Positions 50,833 to 59,084 of a DNA stretch of 64,000 bases are shown here, one piece after another (within the stretch, counting starts at the first letter, position 1; every line of letters begins with the position of its first letter). The stretch is taken from positions 806,001 through 870,000 of the forward strand of contig NZ_CP038213.1 in assembly GCF_004526345.1 (NCBI RefSeq), written 5' to 3'. A program made the position numbers and the translations under genes. This DNA comes from Ornithinimicrobium flavum (GTDB taxonomy: Bacteria; Actinomycetota; Actinomycetes; Actinomycetales; Dermatophilaceae). The notes beneath the pieces were generated by a model. It was not told the origin of the DNA. It did not search any database and saw only the letters and a program-made list of their open reading frames with translations.

Positions 50833-51966
50833 GTGAGTGACACCCAGCATCGAGAGACCATCGACCGAGGCCAGGATGCGGGCGACTTCGAGCGCCGGGA
50901 CGACCGGGCGCCCGACTCCCCGACCGACCTGCCCAGGACGCACTGGAAGGGTGTGCTGAAGCGCACCGTGTCGGAGTTCGGCAAGGACGGGGGCTCCGAC
51001 CTCGCCGCGGCGCTGACCTACTACTCGATCATGTCGCTGGCCCCGATGCTGCTGGCGCTGTCGACGTCGTTGACCTTCTTCGGCCAGAGCGAGGCCACCC
51101 AGGACGCGGTGGAGCAGCTCGGCACGCAGCTGGGGGTGGAGCAGGGGACGATCGAGACCGTCAACGGCTACATGGAGAGCATGGGAGGGTCCGGCGGGGC
51201 GGGGATCCTCTTCGTCGTCGGTCTGGTCGGTGCGCTGTGGTCGGCGTCCAACTACGTCAACGCCTTCAGCCGGATGATGAACCGGGTCTACGGCGTGGAG
51301 GAGGGCCGGCCGGTCTGGAAGCTGCGGCCCTGGCTGCTCGGGCTCACCCTGCTCGTCGTGGTCCTGCTCATGGTGATCATCCTGTCGGTCACCCTCTCCG
51401 GCTCGCTGTCCGAGATCATCTTCGGCTTCATCGGGCTGTCCGACCTGGCGACGACGGTCTGGAACTGGGCCAAGTGGCCGTTCATCCTGCTCATGCTCAT
51501 CGTCATCGTCGCGATGCTCTACTGGGGCACACCCAACGTGCGCCAGCCCAAGATCCGCTGGCTCAGCCCGGGTGCGGCCCTGGCGGTCGTGGTCGCGATC
51601 CTCGCGGCGGCCGGCTTCTTCATCTACCTGACCGGCTTCGGCGGCGAGGACTCCTACAACGCGACCTACGGCGCGCTCGGTGGTGTGATCATCCTGCTGC
51701 TGCTGATCTTCATCATCAACAACGTCCTGGTCCTCGGGGCCGAGCTCGACGCCGAGCTGGAGCGGGGCCGTGAGCTCGCGGCCGGCATGGCGGCCGAGGA
51801 GGAGATCCAGCTGCCGCCGCGGGACATCAAGGGGACGAGGAAGAAGGCGTCGAAGCAGGCCGCGGCGGTCCGGGAGGCGCGGGAGCTGCGGATGCGGTCC
51901 GCGAGCAAGCTGCGCGAGGCGGGCAAGAAGGTCGGCCTGGAGGGGCGGGGCTCCGGCCGCGACTGA
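50833..51966 (+). CDS. YihY/virulence factor BrkB family membrane protein
   Basis: Integral membrane protein of 377 residues. The family core starts with GSDLAAALTYYSIMSLAPMLLA; six hydrophobic segments follow, with RPWLLGLTLLVVVLLMVIIL and NNVLVLGAELDAELERGREL typical. The N-terminal 50 residues are charged and the C-terminal 70 are Lys/Arg/Ala-rich, both probably cytoplasmic. Often misnamed RNase BN; function is not established. The GTG at 50833 is 7 bases from CAGACT, supporting a leaderless start. Confidence 0.88.
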   Translation: MSDTQHRETIDRGQDAGDFERRDDRAPDSPTDLPRTHWKGVLKRTVSEFGKDGGSDLAAALTYYSIMSLAPMLLALSTSLTFFGQSEATQDAVEQLGTQLGVEQGTIETVNGYMESMGGSGGAGILFVVGLVGALWSASNYVNAFSRMMNRVYGVEEGRPVWKLRPWLLGLTLLVVVLLMVIILSVTLSGSLSEIIFGFIGLSDLATTVWNWAKWPFILLMLIVIVAMLYWGTPNVRQPKIRWLSPGAALAVVVAILAAAGFFIYLTGFGGEDSYNATYGALGGVIILLLLIFIINNVLVLGAELDAELERGRELAAGMAAEEEIQLPPRDIKGTRKKASKQAAAVREARELRMRSASKLREAGKKVGLEGRGSGRD

Positions 51967-51987
51967 GACGGTATGCCGTGGGTCCGG

Positions 51988-53274
51988 TCACGCCCCCGCG
52001 GCCAGCTGTCGCAGCATCGTCGACGCCTCCTCGTCCTCGGGGTCGAGCTCCACGGCGCGGGAGAGGTGCTGCACCGCCTGCTCGCGCCTCCCGTCGATCT
52101 CGTGCGCCCACCCGGTGCTGAGCTCCATCTGGGCGGAGTCGGGCTGCACCGTCGCCCAGACCTCCAGCAGGGGCCACGCCAGGTCGGTCCGGTGCATCTC
52201 GATGACGCCCCACACGGCGTCGGCGAACCCGTCCTCGCCCAGGTCGTAGGCGGCACCCTCCGCCTCGAGCCGCCGGTAGAGCTCGACGGCCCTCGCCACG
52301 CCCGACTCCTCGAGCGCCCCCGCCAGCGCCACGGTGACCGGCGGTGCGGGGGGATCCGCCAGGTCCTCGCCCAGGAGGACGTCCAGCGCGGCCTTGGTGA
52401 GGGTGAAGGTCGTGCCCCAGAACCAGCCGAGCGCCATCTCCCGCTGGAAGTCTCCTCCCGTGCCGGCGACCGGCGCCCACATCACCTCGTGGGTCGCCGG
52501 CGACATCAGCCCCCGACCGCCGGCCAGGTGCGCGACCATCCAGCGGCTCAGCTCGGCGGCGCTGCTGTGGAGGGTCGAGCTGGGCGCGTGCCGGCGGGTG
52601 TAGGGGTAGGCCCCCTCGACGCCCCGCGGCGGCAGTCCCAGGTGGGGGCTCGCGGCCTGACCCGCGGGGACGTCGGAGCGCAGGAAGGTGCTGGTCGTCA
52701 TCCCCGCGGGGTCGAGCACCCGGTCCTTGAGGTGCGCCTCGAAGGTCGTCCCGCCGACCGTGGCGACGAGGTGCCCCAGCAGCTCGTACCCGGCGTTGGA
52801 GTAGGCGAAGTCGGCACCCGGGTCGCGCTCCAGCGTCCAGCCGGCGACCCGGGCGGCGAAGCGACCGAGCGCCCCGTCGTCGAGCTCGGGCTCGTGCCAG
52901 CCGTAGTCGCTCACGTCGCCCAGGCCCGACGTGTGCGACAGCAGCTGCCGGACGGTGATGGAGGTCGCCCGGGCGCCGGAGGGGGCGGGACCGGGCAGGT
53001 ATGCCGCGACGCTCCGGTCGAGCTCGAGCTGGCCGCCCTCGACGAGCTGCATCACCGCGGTGGCGACGAAGGTCTTGGAGATCGAGGCGAGGTGGAAGAG
53101 CGTGTCCTCGGTGACCGGTCGGCCGGTGCGCCGGTCGCGGGTGCCGAACGAGCGGGTGGCGACCCGGTCGCCGTCGCGCACGACGCCGATGGCCATCCCC
53201 GGGAGCGCCCAGGTGTCGACCACGCGCTGCGCGTAGGCCGATAGGGGCGCGTCGCTCGCCGGGGGAGGTCCCAC
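51988..53274 (-). CDS. Serine hydrolase (beta-lactamase/DD-peptidase-like), third motif apparently deleted
   Basis: Class C beta-lactamase-like protein of 428 residues without signal peptide. The SxxK motif is in FHLASISKTFVATAVM (Ser about 65), the Y-S-N motif in GADFAYSNAGYELLGHLV. The region that should hold the third motif (H/K-x-G, as in VGHSGG) is absent: MALGWFWG is followed directly by TTFTLTKAALDVLLG, so about 50 residues seem lost in frame. The last 130 residues are a helical, TPR-like part (QAVQHLSRAVELDPEDEEAS). GTG at 53274 with TACCGT 6 bases upstream. Probably impaired or altered in catalysis. Confidence 0.82.
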   Translation of the reverse strand: MGPPPASDAPLSAYAQRVVDTWALPGMAIGVVRDGDRVATRSFGTRDRRTGRPVTEDTLFHLASISKTFVATAVMQLVEGGQLELDRSVAAYLPGPAPSGARATSITVRQLLSHTSGLGDVSDYGWHEPELDDGALGRFAARVAGWTLERDPGADFAYSNAGYELLGHLVATVGGTTFEAHLKDRVLDPAGMTTSTFLRSDVPAGQAASPHLGLPPRGVEGAYPYTRRHAPSSTLHSSAAELSRWMVAHLAGGRGLMSPATHEVMWAPVAGTGGDFQREMALGWFWGTTFTLTKAALDVLLGEDLADPPAPPVTVALAGALEESGVARAVELYRRLEAEGAAYDLGEDGFADAVWGVIEMHRTDLAWPLLEVWATVQPDSAQMELSTGWAHEIDGRREQAVQHLSRAVELDPEDEEASTMLRQLAAGA

Positions 53275-53280
53275 CCGCCC

Positions 53281-53327
53281 ACGGTACTCCTGGCTCCACG
53301 CGCTCGGGGATTAACCGCAGGTAGGTT
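53281..53327. promoter_or_regulatory. Divergent -10 elements, serine hydrolase and cytosine-deaminase-like genes
   Basis: TACCGT (53281-53286, minus) lies 6 bases from the GTG at 53274; TAGGTT (53322-53327, plus) lies 7 bases from the ATG at 53335. The promoters are 35 bases apart, so the two genes may respond together. Confidence 0.5.
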
Positions 53328-53334
53328 GAGCGGC

Positions 53335-54549
53335 ATGTGGATCCGTGACGTCAGGCCGTGGGGCGGCGACCCGTGCGACGTGCGGGTGGAGGGTGAGCTC
53401 GTCGCGGAGGTCGTCCCTGCGGGAGCCGCCCGGTCAGGAGGTGCGGGGTCCGGGCCCGAGGTCGCCGGTCGCGGCCGGCTGCTGCTGCCGGCGTTCTCCG
53501 ACGTGCACGTCCACCTCGACTCCACGCGGCTCGGCCTGCCCTTCCGCCCCCACACCGGGGGGCCCGGGGTGTGGACCATGATGCTCAACGACCGTGCCCA
53601 CTGGCGGGAGGCCGAGGTCGGGATCCGGGAGCGGGTCACGGACACCCTGGGCCGGATGATCGCCCGCGGCACGACCCGGGTGCGCTCGTTCGCCCAGGTC
53701 GACGTCGACGCCCGGCTGGAGCGGCTGGAGGCCGTCCTGGAGGCCAGGGAGACCCACCGGGGTCGGGCCGAGGTCCAGGTCATCGCCTTCCCCCAGGCGG
53801 GGCTGCTGCGCGAGGAGGGATCGGCGCAGGTCCTCGAGGACGCGCTGCGCGCCGGGGCCGACGTGGTGGGCGGGATCGACCCCTGCAGCCTGGACCGGGA
53901 CCCCGTCCGCCATCTGGACATCGTCTTCGGGCTCGCCGAGCGCTACGGCGTGCCCGTGGACGTGCACCTGCACGAGCCCGGCGAGCTCGGGCGCTTCTCC
54001 GCCGACCTCATCCTGGAGCGGACCCTCGCCCTCGGGATGCAGGGCAACGTCCTGATCTCCCACGGCTACGGCCTGTGGGACGGGTCGGAGAGCCGGACGC
54101 GTGAGCTGGTGGAGCGGCTCGCGGACGCCGACGTCGCCACCTCGACCGTGGCCCCGGGCGGTCGGCAGAACCTGCCGCTCGAGCTGCTCGTCGAGCACGG
54201 GGTCCGGGTCGGGCTGGGGGAGGACGGGCAGCGTGACTACTGGTCGCCCTACGGCAACGCCGACATGCTGGACCGGACCTGGCAGCTGGCCTTCACCCAC
54301 GGCTTCCGTCGGGACGACCTCGTCGAGCACTGCCTCGCGCTCGCCACGCGGGGCGGCGCCTCGATCATGGACCGCGACCTGCCGCGGCTCGCCGGGGTGG
54401 GGGACCGGCCGGGGCTGGCGGTCGGGGACCGCGCCGACCTGCTCCTCGTCGCGGGCGAGACGCCGACCGCGGCGGTGATGGACCGCAGTGGAGACCGCAC
54501 GGTGCTGCACCGGGGGCGCGTCGTCGCCGACGGCCTGGAGCTGCGCTGA
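53335..54549 (+). CDS. Cytosine deaminase-like amidohydrolase
   Basis: Metal-dependent amidohydrolase of 404 residues. RLLLPAFSDVHVHLDSTRLG provides the H-x-H metal site, GVPVDVHLHEPGELGRF the third His and base, NVLISHGYGLWDG the fourth His, and VRVGLGEDGQRDYWSPYGNA the metal Asp. This order matches CodA-type cytosine deaminases, but the Asp motif differs (GEDGQRD where CodA has GHDDVFD), so another N-heterocycle may be the substrate. ATG at 53335 by -10 spacing. Convergent with the sugar ABC operon. Confidence 0.85.
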   Translation: MWIRDVRPWGGDPCDVRVEGELVAEVVPAGAARSGGAGSGPEVAGRGRLLLPAFSDVHVHLDSTRLGLPFRPHTGGPGVWTMMLNDRAHWREAEVGIRERVTDTLGRMIARGTTRVRSFAQVDVDARLERLEAVLEARETHRGRAEVQVIAFPQAGLLREEGSAQVLEDALRAGADVVGGIDPCSLDRDPVRHLDIVFGLAERYGVPVDVHLHEPGELGRFSADLILERTLALGMQGNVLISHGYGLWDGSESRTRELVERLADADVATSTVAPGGRQNLPLELLVEHGVRVGLGEDGQRDYWSPYGNADMLDRTWQLAFTHGFRRDDLVEHCLALATRGGASIMDRDLPRLAGVGDRPGLAVGDRADLLLVAGETPTAAVMDRSGDRTVLHRGRVVADGLELR

Positions 54550-54582
54550 CCGACGCTCCAGCGACCTGCTGGCCCGACGGCC

Positions 54583-55479
54583 TCAGCCCTTGACCGCCCC
54601 CTGGGTGACCCCCTCCATGACCCAGCGCTGGGCGAGCAGGTAGGCGATGATCGCCGGCGCCATCGCCATGAGGTAGGAGGCGAAGGCCACGTTGTAGTTG
54701 CTGCTGAACTGGGTCTGGAAGAGGTACTGCCGGACGGGCAGGGTCTGCAGGTCGGGGTCGGAGATGATGATCGAGGGCATCATGAAGTCGTTCCAGGCGT
54801 AGAGGAAGGCGAAGATGCCGACGGTGGCGCTCATCGGCGCCAGCAGCGGGAAGATGATCCGCCAGAAGGTCTGCCACGTCGACGCGCCGTCGATCCGCGC
54901 GCTCTCCTCCAGCTCGATCGGGATCGAGCGGAGGAACGCGGTGAACAGCAGGACGCTGAAGCTCAGCTGGAACATGGTGGCGAGCAGGATGACGCCGAAC
55001 GGGTTGTCCAGTGCGAACCGGCCGGTGAGCTGGATCTGCGGCAGCGCCACCACGGGGAAGGGGATGAACATCGCCCCGAGGAGGTAGAAGAAGGACCACC
55101 TGAACATCCGCCGGTCCCAGTTGCGGATGATCGCGTAGGAGGCGAAGGCGGCGAGCACGATCGTCGCCACGACGGTCCCCGCGGTCACGAACAGCGAGAT
55201 GCCGAAGCCGACCGGGAAGTTCGTCAACTGCCAGGCGTCGACGAAGCCCTGGACGCTGACCGGGGAGGGGAGCGAGAGGGCGTTGCCGTCGACAGCCTGG
55301 TTCGAGGTCTTCAGCGCCATGGAGACGGTCACGTAGAGCGGCAGCAGCACGGTGGTGACGCACAGGAAGAGGATGATGGTGACCGGCCAGTTGATCCGCT
55401 CCAGCCCCACCTTGGAACGCCGGCCGCGGGGCGGGGTGGGCGGGGTGGTGGCGCTTCCCTGGGCAGCGATGGTGGTCAT
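54583..55479 (-). CDS. Carbohydrate ABC importer permease, MalG type
   Basis: Membrane permease of 298 residues with six helices. The N-terminal 25 residues are Thr/Pro-rich and cytoplasmic. The EAA loop EESARIDGASTWQTFWRIIF and the C-terminal AQRWVMEGVTQGAVKG are characteristic of the second sugar permease. Its ATG overlaps the stop of the first permease gene (TGATG). No ATPase gene follows; the operon ends here, as in many sugar importers that borrow a shared MsmK/UgpC-like ATPase. Confidence 0.93.
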   Translation of the reverse strand: MTTIAAQGSATTPPTPPRGRRSKVGLERINWPVTIILFLCVTTVLLPLYVTVSMALKTSNQAVDGNALSLPSPVSVQGFVDAWQLTNFPVGFGISLFVTAGTVVATIVLAAFASYAIIRNWDRRMFRWSFFYLLGAMFIPFPVVALPQIQLTGRFALDNPFGVILLATMFQLSFSVLLFTAFLRSIPIELEESARIDGASTWQTFWRIIFPLLAPMSATVGIFAFLYAWNDFMMPSIIISDPDLQTLPVRQYLFQTQFSSNYNVAFASYLMAMAPAIIAYLLAQRWVMEGVTQGAVKG

Positions 55480-56402
55480 CAGATCGAGCTCCTGCCGCGT
55501 GTGACCATGAGTTGAAGGACGGCGATGATGATCGCCACGACGAAGAACATCGTCGCCGTGGCCATCTGGTAGGCGTAGTCGCCACCCATGAAGCCGCTGA
55601 TGATGGTCATCGCGATGCTGCGCGTCGCGGTGCCCGGTCCGCCGCCGGTGAGGCCGACGATGATGTCGTAGGCGTTGAGGAAGTTCTTGAAACCGAGGAT
55701 GACGTTGATGACGACGTAGCCGGCGACGAGGGGCAGGGTCAGCCGGGTCAGCTGCTGCCACGGGCTGGCCCCGTCGATGTCCGCCGCCTCATAGACCTCA
55801 CCGGGGACCGCCAGCAGGCCGGCGATGTAGATCAGCAGGGTGCCGGGGATCGCCTGCCAGGCGGTGACGATGACGATCGCGATCCAGGCCAGGTCGGGGT
55901 TGGCCAGGATGCTCGTCTCCAGGGTGCTGATGCCCAGGGCGCCACCGAGCGAGGGGACCGTGTTCTGGAAGAGGAACTGGAAGACGTAGGCGATGATGAT
56001 GCCCGAGACGACCATGGGGATGACGAACATCGCCCGCAGCCCCATCTTGAAACGGATGCGCGAGGTCAGCCCCAGCGCCAGCCCGAAGGCGATGACGTTG
56101 ACCACGATGACGGTGACGAAGGCGAACCCGAAGGTGAACAGGAAGCTGGAGAGGATCGCCGGGTCGCTGAACGCCGCGACGTAGTTGACGAAGCCGATGA
56201 ACTTCCACTCGCCGATGCCGATCGAGTCGGTGAAGCTGAAGAAGATGCCGATGATCCCCGGGATGGTGATCGCGAAGGTGAACAGGGCGACGGCGGGGAA
56301 GAGGAACAGGTAGTAGATCGGCTCGACCTTGCGCGAGGACCTGGGTGCCCTGCGGGGGGTCGTGGTGGTCGGTGCCTTCGGGGTGGCGGTGGTCGCGCTC
56401 AT
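55479..56402 (-). CDS. Carbohydrate ABC importer permease, MalF type
   Basis: Membrane permease of 307 residues: YYLFLFPAVALFTFAITIPG is helix 1, RFKMGLRAMFVIPMVVSGII the family's central stretch, and EVYEAADIDGASPWQQLTRL the EAA loop for the ATPase. A short basic N-terminus (TTPRRAPRSSRK) is cytoplasmic. Overlaps the binding-protein stop (ATGA) and the next permease, thus a tightly coupled three-gene operon. Confidence 0.94.
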   Translation of the reverse strand: MSATTATPKAPTTTTPRRAPRSSRKVEPIYYLFLFPAVALFTFAITIPGIIGIFFSFTDSIGIGEWKFIGFVNYVAAFSDPAILSSFLFTFGFAFVTVIVVNVIAFGLALGLTSRIRFKMGLRAMFVIPMVVSGIIIAYVFQFLFQNTVPSLGGALGISTLETSILANPDLAWIAIVIVTAWQAIPGTLLIYIAGLLAVPGEVYEAADIDGASPWQQLTRLTLPLVAGYVVINVILGFKNFLNAYDIIVGLTGGGPGTATRSIAMTIISGFMGGDYAYQMATATMFFVVAIIIAVLQLMVTRGRSSI

Positions 56403-57763
56403 CGTCCCGACTCCTCGGACTGTGCGGTCGGTGCCGGCTGCCGGAAGGCGAGCCGGGCCCAGTCCTCGTCCATCGTCGCCAGCTGGGCCTGCGGGTCGGC
56501 GCCGAAGACGATGGCCTGGGTGTAGTTCTCGGTGGGGATCGTCCGCGGGATGAGGATCCCGGGGCCCTGGTAGAACTGGCCGCTCTCGAAGTAGGAGGTC
56601 ATCCCCTCGATCCGCGGGTCCTCGGGCTCCGGCGCGTCCTCCTGCGGCACGAAGCCGAGCTGGGACTCGTTGTAGGCCTCGATGACCTCGGGCTGGAACA
56701 GGTACTCGAGGAAGTCGAGGGCGGCCTCCTGGTGGTCGGAGCCCTCAGGGATCATCGCGGCCAGGTCGATGTTGACCCGGACCTTGAGGTCCTCGGGGTC
56801 CTCGGTCATCGGCAGCGGGAAGCTGCCCAGCTCCAGGTCGGGATCGGTCAGGGCGATCTCGCCGAAGGCCCACGGTCCCTGCAGGTACATCGCGCCCTCC
56901 CCGCCCGCGAACGCCACGTTGCCGTTGGCGTAGGTGCGGCTCGCGGAGTCGGGGTTGGTGTAGTTCTCGGCCAGCAGCATCATCTTCTCGACGGGCTCCA
57001 GGAAGTTGCGCTGGAAGGACACCTCGGAGTCGGGGCCGACGTCGGCGCCCTCGGCGGCCAGCCGGTCGTAGAAGTCGAGCACGTCGATCGACCCGCCGAC
57101 CGAGTAGTCGAACCAGCCCTGGCTGATCGTCCAGGCGTCGGCGAAGGTGGCGTAGAAGGGGGTGACCCCCGCGGCCTCCAGGGTGTCGGCCACGTCGATG
57201 AGATCGCTCCAGGTCTGCGGGACCTCGAGGTCGTGCTCGGCGAAGATCTCCTTGTTGTAGATCACCGAGGCCGCCATGACCGAGTAGGGGAGCGCGGGGG
57301 TGCGGCCCTCGCACACGCCGTACTGGTCCATGAGGGGCTGCAGGTCCTCACGCATCCGGGACGCGGCCTCGGTGCTCGACAGGTCGATCAGCGCGCACCG
57401 CTGGACGAACCGGGCGACCTCGTAGTTGTAGTTGGCCAGCATGATGTCCGGCGGGTTGCCGCGGACGAAGCTCGCCGAGACGACGTCGACGCCCGAGGTG
57501 TCCATCTCGACGCGGACCTCGTCCTGGGAGTCGTTGTAGTCGGCCACCACCTGCTGCATGAAGTCCAGTGCCTCGCGCTTGCTGAAGGTGAACCGGATCT
57601 CCTCCGGCCCTCCCCCTCCTCCGCAGGCCGTCAGCGTGAGGAGGGAGGACAGGGACAGCAGGGCCGTGAGGGACCTCAGCCGACGCGACGCGCCTGCGCG
57701 CTGGCGTCCGCGGGTCCCGGGCGGCTCGCCCGGTGCTCCCGTCCTGGAAACGACGTCGGTCAT
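56399..57763 (-). CDS. Sugar ABC transporter substrate-binding lipoprotein
   Basis: Extracellular binding lipoprotein of 454 residues. Signal peptide with a long basic start (RGRQRAGASRRLRS), hydrophobic core and lipobox LTAC (Cys about 47), followed by a poly-Gly linker. Family 1 binding domain: PPDIMLANYNYEVARFV, YNKEIFAEHDLEVPQTWSDL and GAMYLQGPWAFGEI. The ligand is probably an oligosaccharide, not identifiable further. GGGAGGA lies 7-13 bases before the ATG. Preceded by a long structured 5' leader. Confidence 0.94.
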   Translation of the reverse strand: MTDVVSRTGAPGEPPGTRGRQRAGASRRLRSLTALLSLSSLLTLTACGGGGGPEEIRFTFSKREALDFMQQVVADYNDSQDEVRVEMDTSGVDVVSASFVRGNPPDIMLANYNYEVARFVQRCALIDLSSTEAASRMREDLQPLMDQYGVCEGRTPALPYSVMAASVIYNKEIFAEHDLEVPQTWSDLIDVADTLEAAGVTPFYATFADAWTISQGWFDYSVGGSIDVLDFYDRLAAEGADVGPDSEVSFQRNFLEPVEKMMLLAENYTNPDSASRTYANGNVAFAGGEGAMYLQGPWAFGEIALTDPDLELGSFPLPMTEDPEDLKVRVNIDLAAMIPEGSDHQEAALDFLEYLFQPEVIEAYNESQLGFVPQEDAPEPEDPRIEGMTSYFESGQFYQGPGILIPRTIPTENYTQAIVFGADPQAQLATMDEDWARLAFRQPAPTAQSEESGR

Positions 57764-57947
57764 GAGCGTTCCTCCCTCGCACCCGCCGCCACTCGACCGC
57801 GTGCACGCTCGCCAGTGAGCTACGAGGAACCGTAACCACGGCTGCGTGGAGCGGCCAGCCGAATCGACCTGGCGCATGGGCCATCGCCATTCCTGGCCCG
57901 TGGTGTGCGGTTGCCGGCGGCACGGGTGGGGATTCGCCTCGACGACG

Positions 57948-58007
57948 GAGGCCCCGGATCCCGCGTCGTTCCGCGGGGGCCGGGGCCTCATCCAGTGCTG
58001 TGAGCAC
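57948..58007 (-). promoter_or_regulatory. Structured 5' leader of the sugar ABC operon (two hairpins)
   Basis: GAGGCCCCGG (57948-57957) pairs with CCGGGGCCTC (57980-57989), with CCGCG/CGCGG inside. Next to it AGTGCTGTGAGCACT (57993-58007) is a perfect 6-bp-arm dyad. Both would be transcribed in the roughly 260-base leader of the sugar operon if the promoter at 58029-58058 is used. They may be attenuator, mRNA stabiliser or DNA operator. Confidence 0.55.
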
Positions 58008-58028
58008 TTCTACGGGGTGAGTGAAGGG

Positions 58029-58058
58029 AGTATAACCCGCAGTCGCCTGACCTGTGAA
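58029..58058 (-). promoter_or_regulatory. Promoter of the sugar ABC operon
   Basis: On the minus strand TTCACA (58058-58053) and TATACT (58034-58029) are 18 bases apart, a good sigma-70-type promoter. A GGCGAAACGCTCC stretch beside the -35 vaguely recalls LacI-family operators. Confidence 0.6.
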
Positions 58059-58456
58059 TATAGGCGAAACGCTCCGAGTGTGCCAGCAGTGTGACAGTTG
58101 AGACTGCTACTGACGCCCGTCGCCATGGTGACTGTCACAGCGCACGGCGTGCCCGCTTTCGGGCCAGCAGGATCAAGAGCCACCCTCGACCAGGAGCCGA
58201 TGCCCTGCGCTTCCCGTCGGTGGCCCGGTCACACTGGCCCCTGCAGCCGACCAGGTTGCGTACCGTCTTGGCGCAAACCCAGCGCCTCCGCCGGCCGTCA
58301 GGACCTCAAATCCATGACGTGGACGAGGGTGCTAGCGTCCCAGGCCACGCTTAGATCGGCGTAATCGGCGGCTCTTGGCGCAACCAGTGTCGGAGGGGGC
58401 CATGCTGTGTTGGCCAAATGGTGGCCACGATGGACTTTGCACAGCCATTCCCTGGG
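58059..58456. other. Gene-free region with a 9-bp inverted repeat at the border of the accessory cluster
   Basis: About 400 bases of lower-GC sequence without a credible gene. TGTGACAGT (58090-58098) and ACTGTCACA (58131-58139) form a perfect inverted repeat 32 bases apart. TGGCCA occurs twice around 58411-58427. The region marks the change from core-type genes to the thiol/copper cluster and could hold an old insertion edge. Confidence 0.4.
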
Positions 58457-59075
58457 TCAGGCGGGCAGGTGCTCCTGGACCTGCACGAGCAGGTCGGTCG
58501 GTGACAGCCACATGGAGGGGTACTCCCCGTACCAGCGCTGCTGGCCGTCACGGTCGATGAGGACGAAGCTGTGGCCGGGCAGGCCGGCGTGCATGCCCTT
58601 GCCCAGGGTGCCGTAGGCGTCGGACACGGTGCCGTCGTCGAGGAGGAACGGTGTGCGCACCCCGTTGCGCTGCATGTCGCGGGTGATCTGGTCGCGGGTG
58701 TTCATGACGATGGGCAGGACGGTGAGGTCCAGGTCCGCGAACAGGTCCTCGTCCTTCTCGATCTCGGCCATCTGAACCAGGCAGGACTGGCAACCTGCCC
58801 CCTCGTTGAAGTAGAGGAGAACGTTGCTCCCGCGGAACTGCTCCAGGCTGACCACCTGGCCGTCGGTGTCGGTCAGGGCGAAGGTGGGCGCCGGGCGGGT
58901 CTGGGCGTCGGAGGCTGGGCGTGAGGTCAGCAGCATGGCCGAGACCACGGTGACCCAGTGCCAGGAGCGCGACGCTGACGACGGTGAACCTGCGGCGTCG
59001 TCGGCGCTTCTCGGCCTCTTGCTCCTGCGCCTCGATCCTGGCGAGACGGGACTCGCGGGCTGCTCGGGTGGACAT
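58457..59075 (-). pseudogene. Membrane-anchored redoxin (AhpC/TlpA-like), interrupted by a frameshift
   Basis: Thioredoxin-fold protein, by sum of two frames about 205 residues. The N-terminus STRAARESRLARIEAQEQEA with a poly-Arg run and the start of a membrane helix (FTVVSVALLALG) is in one frame; the rest (TVVSAMLLTSRP, then FALTDTDGQVVSLEQFRGSN, GAGCQSCLVQMAEIEK with CQSC, HSFVLIDRDGQQRWYGEYPS) is in another. The change of frame is at about 58951-58957 within the membrane helix; one extra base suffices. The redox domain itself is intact. It is followed on the same strand upstream by ccdA and thioredoxin genes, which would supply electrons. Confidence 0.8.
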
Positions 59076-59084
59076 GTCTTCTCC

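Noticed and set aside
57846..58094. Possible small gene of 82 codons upstream of the sugar operon
   Set aside because: No ribosome binding site, no recognisable family, overlaps hairpins and the minus-strand promoter.
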